From: Nocardioides houyundeii
Lineage (GTDB): Bacteria > Actinomycetota > Actinomycetes > Propionibacteriales > Nocardioidaceae
DNA: 64,000 bases
Direction of reading: 5' to 3'
NCBI RefSeq assembly: GCF_002865585.1
Contig: NZ_CP025581.1
Location: 2,356,001-2,420,000, forward strand
Part shown: piece after piece, positions 62,629 through 64,000 of the stretch
Numbering within the stretch: the stretch's first letter is position 1
Layout: each line of letters begins with the position of its first letter
Notes under the pieces: generated by a model
Told to the model about the DNA's origin: nothing
What the model saw: the letters and a program-made list of their open reading frames with translations, nothing else
The model's database searches: none
Translations under genes and position numbers: made by a program

Positions 62629-63696
62629 CTAGCCCAAGCGACGCTCGAGCGCATCGGCACGCTCGGCGGCGTCGGTGATCTCGTCGGAGTCGATGGCATG
62701 CGCCCGGTGGAACCACGCCAGCGCGTCACTCTCCCGGCCGGCGAACTCCAGCGTGTCCGCGTAGGCGTAGCGCAGCCGCACCACCCAGTGCGCTCGGCTC
62801 TTCGACAGCAGGGGGGCGAGCTCGAGCGTGCGCAGGGCCGCGTCGAGCTGACCCATGTCACGCCGGGCCCCGGACTCGACCAGGGTCATCTCGGCCTTGG
62901 CCTCGGGGGCGAAGTTCGCCACCGAGGGCGACTTGGCGAGCTTGAGTGCCTGCTCGGGCTGACCCAGGGCACGGTGGCAGTCCGCCATGATCGGCAGGTA
63001 CTCCGTGGCACCGTTCATCCGCTTGGCGGCACGCAGCTCGGCCAGCGCCTCGGCGTAGTGCCCCGCGGCGTACGCCGTCTCCCCCGTCGCCTCGCGTACG
63101 ACGGCCAGGCGAGACGCCCGGGCGCGAGCCGCGAGACAGTGCTGGTAGGCGGTCTCGGGGTCCTCGTCGATCAGTGATCCGGCGGCCGCGAGGTGTCGGG
63201 CCACACGTGCTGCGAGCTTCTCCGGCAGCCCCTTGAGCTGGGCGGTGACGGAACGGTCGAGCTCGGCCCCGGTGATGTCCTCGGGCAACGGCGGACCGTC
63301 GTACTCGGCCTGGTCGGTGGTGCGGGGAGCACGCTCCTCACGGTCACGGCGAAACTCCGGGCGCGAGTCGGACCCACGCCCGTCCCGACCGCCACGAGGG
63401 GCCGAACGGCCTCCGCGAGAGTCCGGCTTGCCGCCACGGGAGTCAGGCCTGGAGCTGCGGCTCTCAGGCTTCCCGCCACGCGAGTCGGGCTTGCCACCGC
63501 GACTCTCGGGCTTGCCGCCACGGGAGTCCGGCCTGGCACCGCCGCGAGCGGGAGGCTTGCTGCCTGAGCGCTCGTCAGACCTGCCACCGGATGAGGGAGT
63601 GCCGCCACGACCGGCGGGCTTGCCTCCACGGGCCGGCGGCTTGCCGCCGGTACTCGAACCGCGCGCGGGGCGCTGGCTACGACGTTCCTCGGCCAC
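62629..63696 (-). CDS. TPR protein with Arg/Gly-rich, repeat-type N-terminus
   Basis: 355 residues from GTG 63696 (AAGGTGG five bases upstream); ATG 63747 would give 372. Residues about 5-125 are a low-complexity basic tract with repeated SRGGKPD/SRGGKPE units and further RGG motifs, likely disordered and able to bind RNA. From about residue 135 on (DITGAELDRSVTAQLKGLPEKLAARVARHLAAAG) there are TPR-type helices (AAGHYAEALAELRAAKRMNG, HRALGQPEQALKLAK). Relatives next to rRNA operons occur in actinobacteria, with unknown function. It lies 62 bp past the terminator of the rRNA operon and reads in the same direction. Confidence 0.8.
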   Translation of the reverse strand: MAEERRSQRPARGSSTGGKPPARGGKPAGRGGTPSSGGRSDERSGSKPPARGGARPDSRGGKPESRGGKPDSRGGKPESRSSRPDSRGGKPDSRGGRSAPRGGRDGRGSDSRPEFRRDREERAPRTTDQAEYDGPPLPEDITGAELDRSVTAQLKGLPEKLAARVARHLAAAGSLIDEDPETAYQHCLAARARASRLAVVREATGETAYAAGHYAEALAELRAAKRMNGATEYLPIMADCHRALGQPEQALKLAKSPSVANFAPEAKAEMTLVESGARRDMGQLDAALRTLELAPLLSKSRAHWVVRLRYAYADTLEFAGRESDALAWFHRAHAIDSDEITDAAERADALERRLG

Positions 63697-63758
63697 GAGA
63701 TCCACCTTCTTGTTCTTCGTCGTTCGCAGGTCAGATGCAGTGAGCATCGACCAAATGG

Positions 63759-63790
63759 CGCAGAGGCCACCCTAATGGGTGGCCTCTGCG
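63759..63790 (-). terminator. Terminator of the rRNA operon
   Basis: A perfect 14-bp stem (63759-63772 with 63777-63790) with a TAAT loop follows the 5S 3' end by about 10 bases. In the minus direction it is followed by CCATTTGG. Confidence 0.88.
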
Positions 63791-63799
63791 GAGTGTATG

Positions 63800-63917
63800 T
63801 CCGGCGGCGTCCTACTCTCCCACAGCCTCTCGGTTGCAGTACCATCGGCGCTGAAAGGCTTAACTTCCGGGTTCGGGATGGGACCGGGTGTTTCCCTTTC
63901 GCTATGGCCGCCGTAAC
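63800..63917 (-). rRNA. rrf: 5S ribosomal RNA
   Basis: About 118 nt. The minus strand reads GTTACGGCGGCCATAGCG at the 5' end, then CCCGGTCCCATCCCGAAC and the CGCCGATGGTACTGC loop region, and closes with GGGAGAGTAGGACGCCGCCGGAC. The ends pair. Exact ends may differ by one or two bases. Confidence 0.97.
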
Positions 63918-64000
63918 TCTTGTGGTCGACACACCCGAGTTGTTGCAGGGGTGTGGACCAAGTCTTGGTTGGTGTTCGTTGTTCAGTTGTCACAACCTGT
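63918..64000 (-). other. 23S-5S spacer, cut by the window edge
   Basis: The sequence upstream of the 5S gene has no tRNA. It should be the spacer to a 23S gene beyond the right edge. Confidence 0.6.

Overview
The window is high-GC DNA with actinobacterial gene content: F420-type PPOX protein, DUF3145, DUF3052, GlnE with a GlnA2-type glutamine synthetase, and a fasR-fabD-fabH-acpP-fabF-accD operon. It also has many GTG or TTG starts and several leaderless -10 boxes. The best guess is a member of the Nocardioidaceae, Nocardioides-like; this is inferred from gene content, not from a marker search.

Layout. 1-1570 holds decayed mobile-element pieces: an excisionase interrupted by an amber codon, an integrase N-terminus and a shifted hypothetical gene. 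1.5-13.4 kb is accessory and rich in secreted proteins: a carboxypeptidase-regulatory-like protein, a 1758-residue multidomain protein with eight copies of a 195-bp calcium-binding repeat, and a zinc metallopeptidase, plus a luciferase-like monooxygenase and an SDR/XRE-regulator divergent pair. 13.4-23.6 kb holds a PPOX protein, a divergent marR/membrane-protein pair sharing one palindrome, a SulP transporter, a fusion of an FAD/NAD(P)-binding module to a TTC38-type TPR module followed by an unlisted small membrane ORF, a secreted lipase, and TerC with DoxX.

From 23.6 kb onward the window is mainly housekeeping. The minus-strand unit nadE-glnA2-membrane protein-glnE handles NAD and glutamine synthesis and its control. 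It is followed by panB, a sorbosone-dehydrogenase-like protein, map, the RNase P RNA, hrpB, a second group of secreted Ig-like proteins (37.9-44 kb) with an MFS exporter, an RNB nuclease, yaaA, a zinc-ribbon/Nif3 pair, tRNA-Val, ahpE, an acyl-CoA ligase, DUF3052 and aceE. The fatty-acid operon (55.2-61.8 kb) comes next and ends in a strong terminator. The window closes with DUF3145, a TPR protein with an arginine/glycine-rich N-terminus, and a minus-strand 5S rRNA whose 23S lies beyond the right edge. From memory, the order glnE/glnA2, panB, zinc ribbon/Nif3, ahpE, DUF3052, aceE, fasR-fab-accD resembles the mycobacterial Rv2221-Rv2247 neighbourhood.

Five otherwise intact genes (positions near 2124, 27829, 42955, 46591 and 57415) each need exactly one added base, in G or C runs, to restore a full-length protein. 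The pattern points to residual homopolymer errors in the assembly rather than five pseudogenes.

The most interesting leads are a FabD with a C-terminal biotinyl-like domain lacking the acceptor lysine, the FAD-TTC38 fusion with its small membrane ORF, and a palindrome carrying both divergent -10 boxes of the marR pair.
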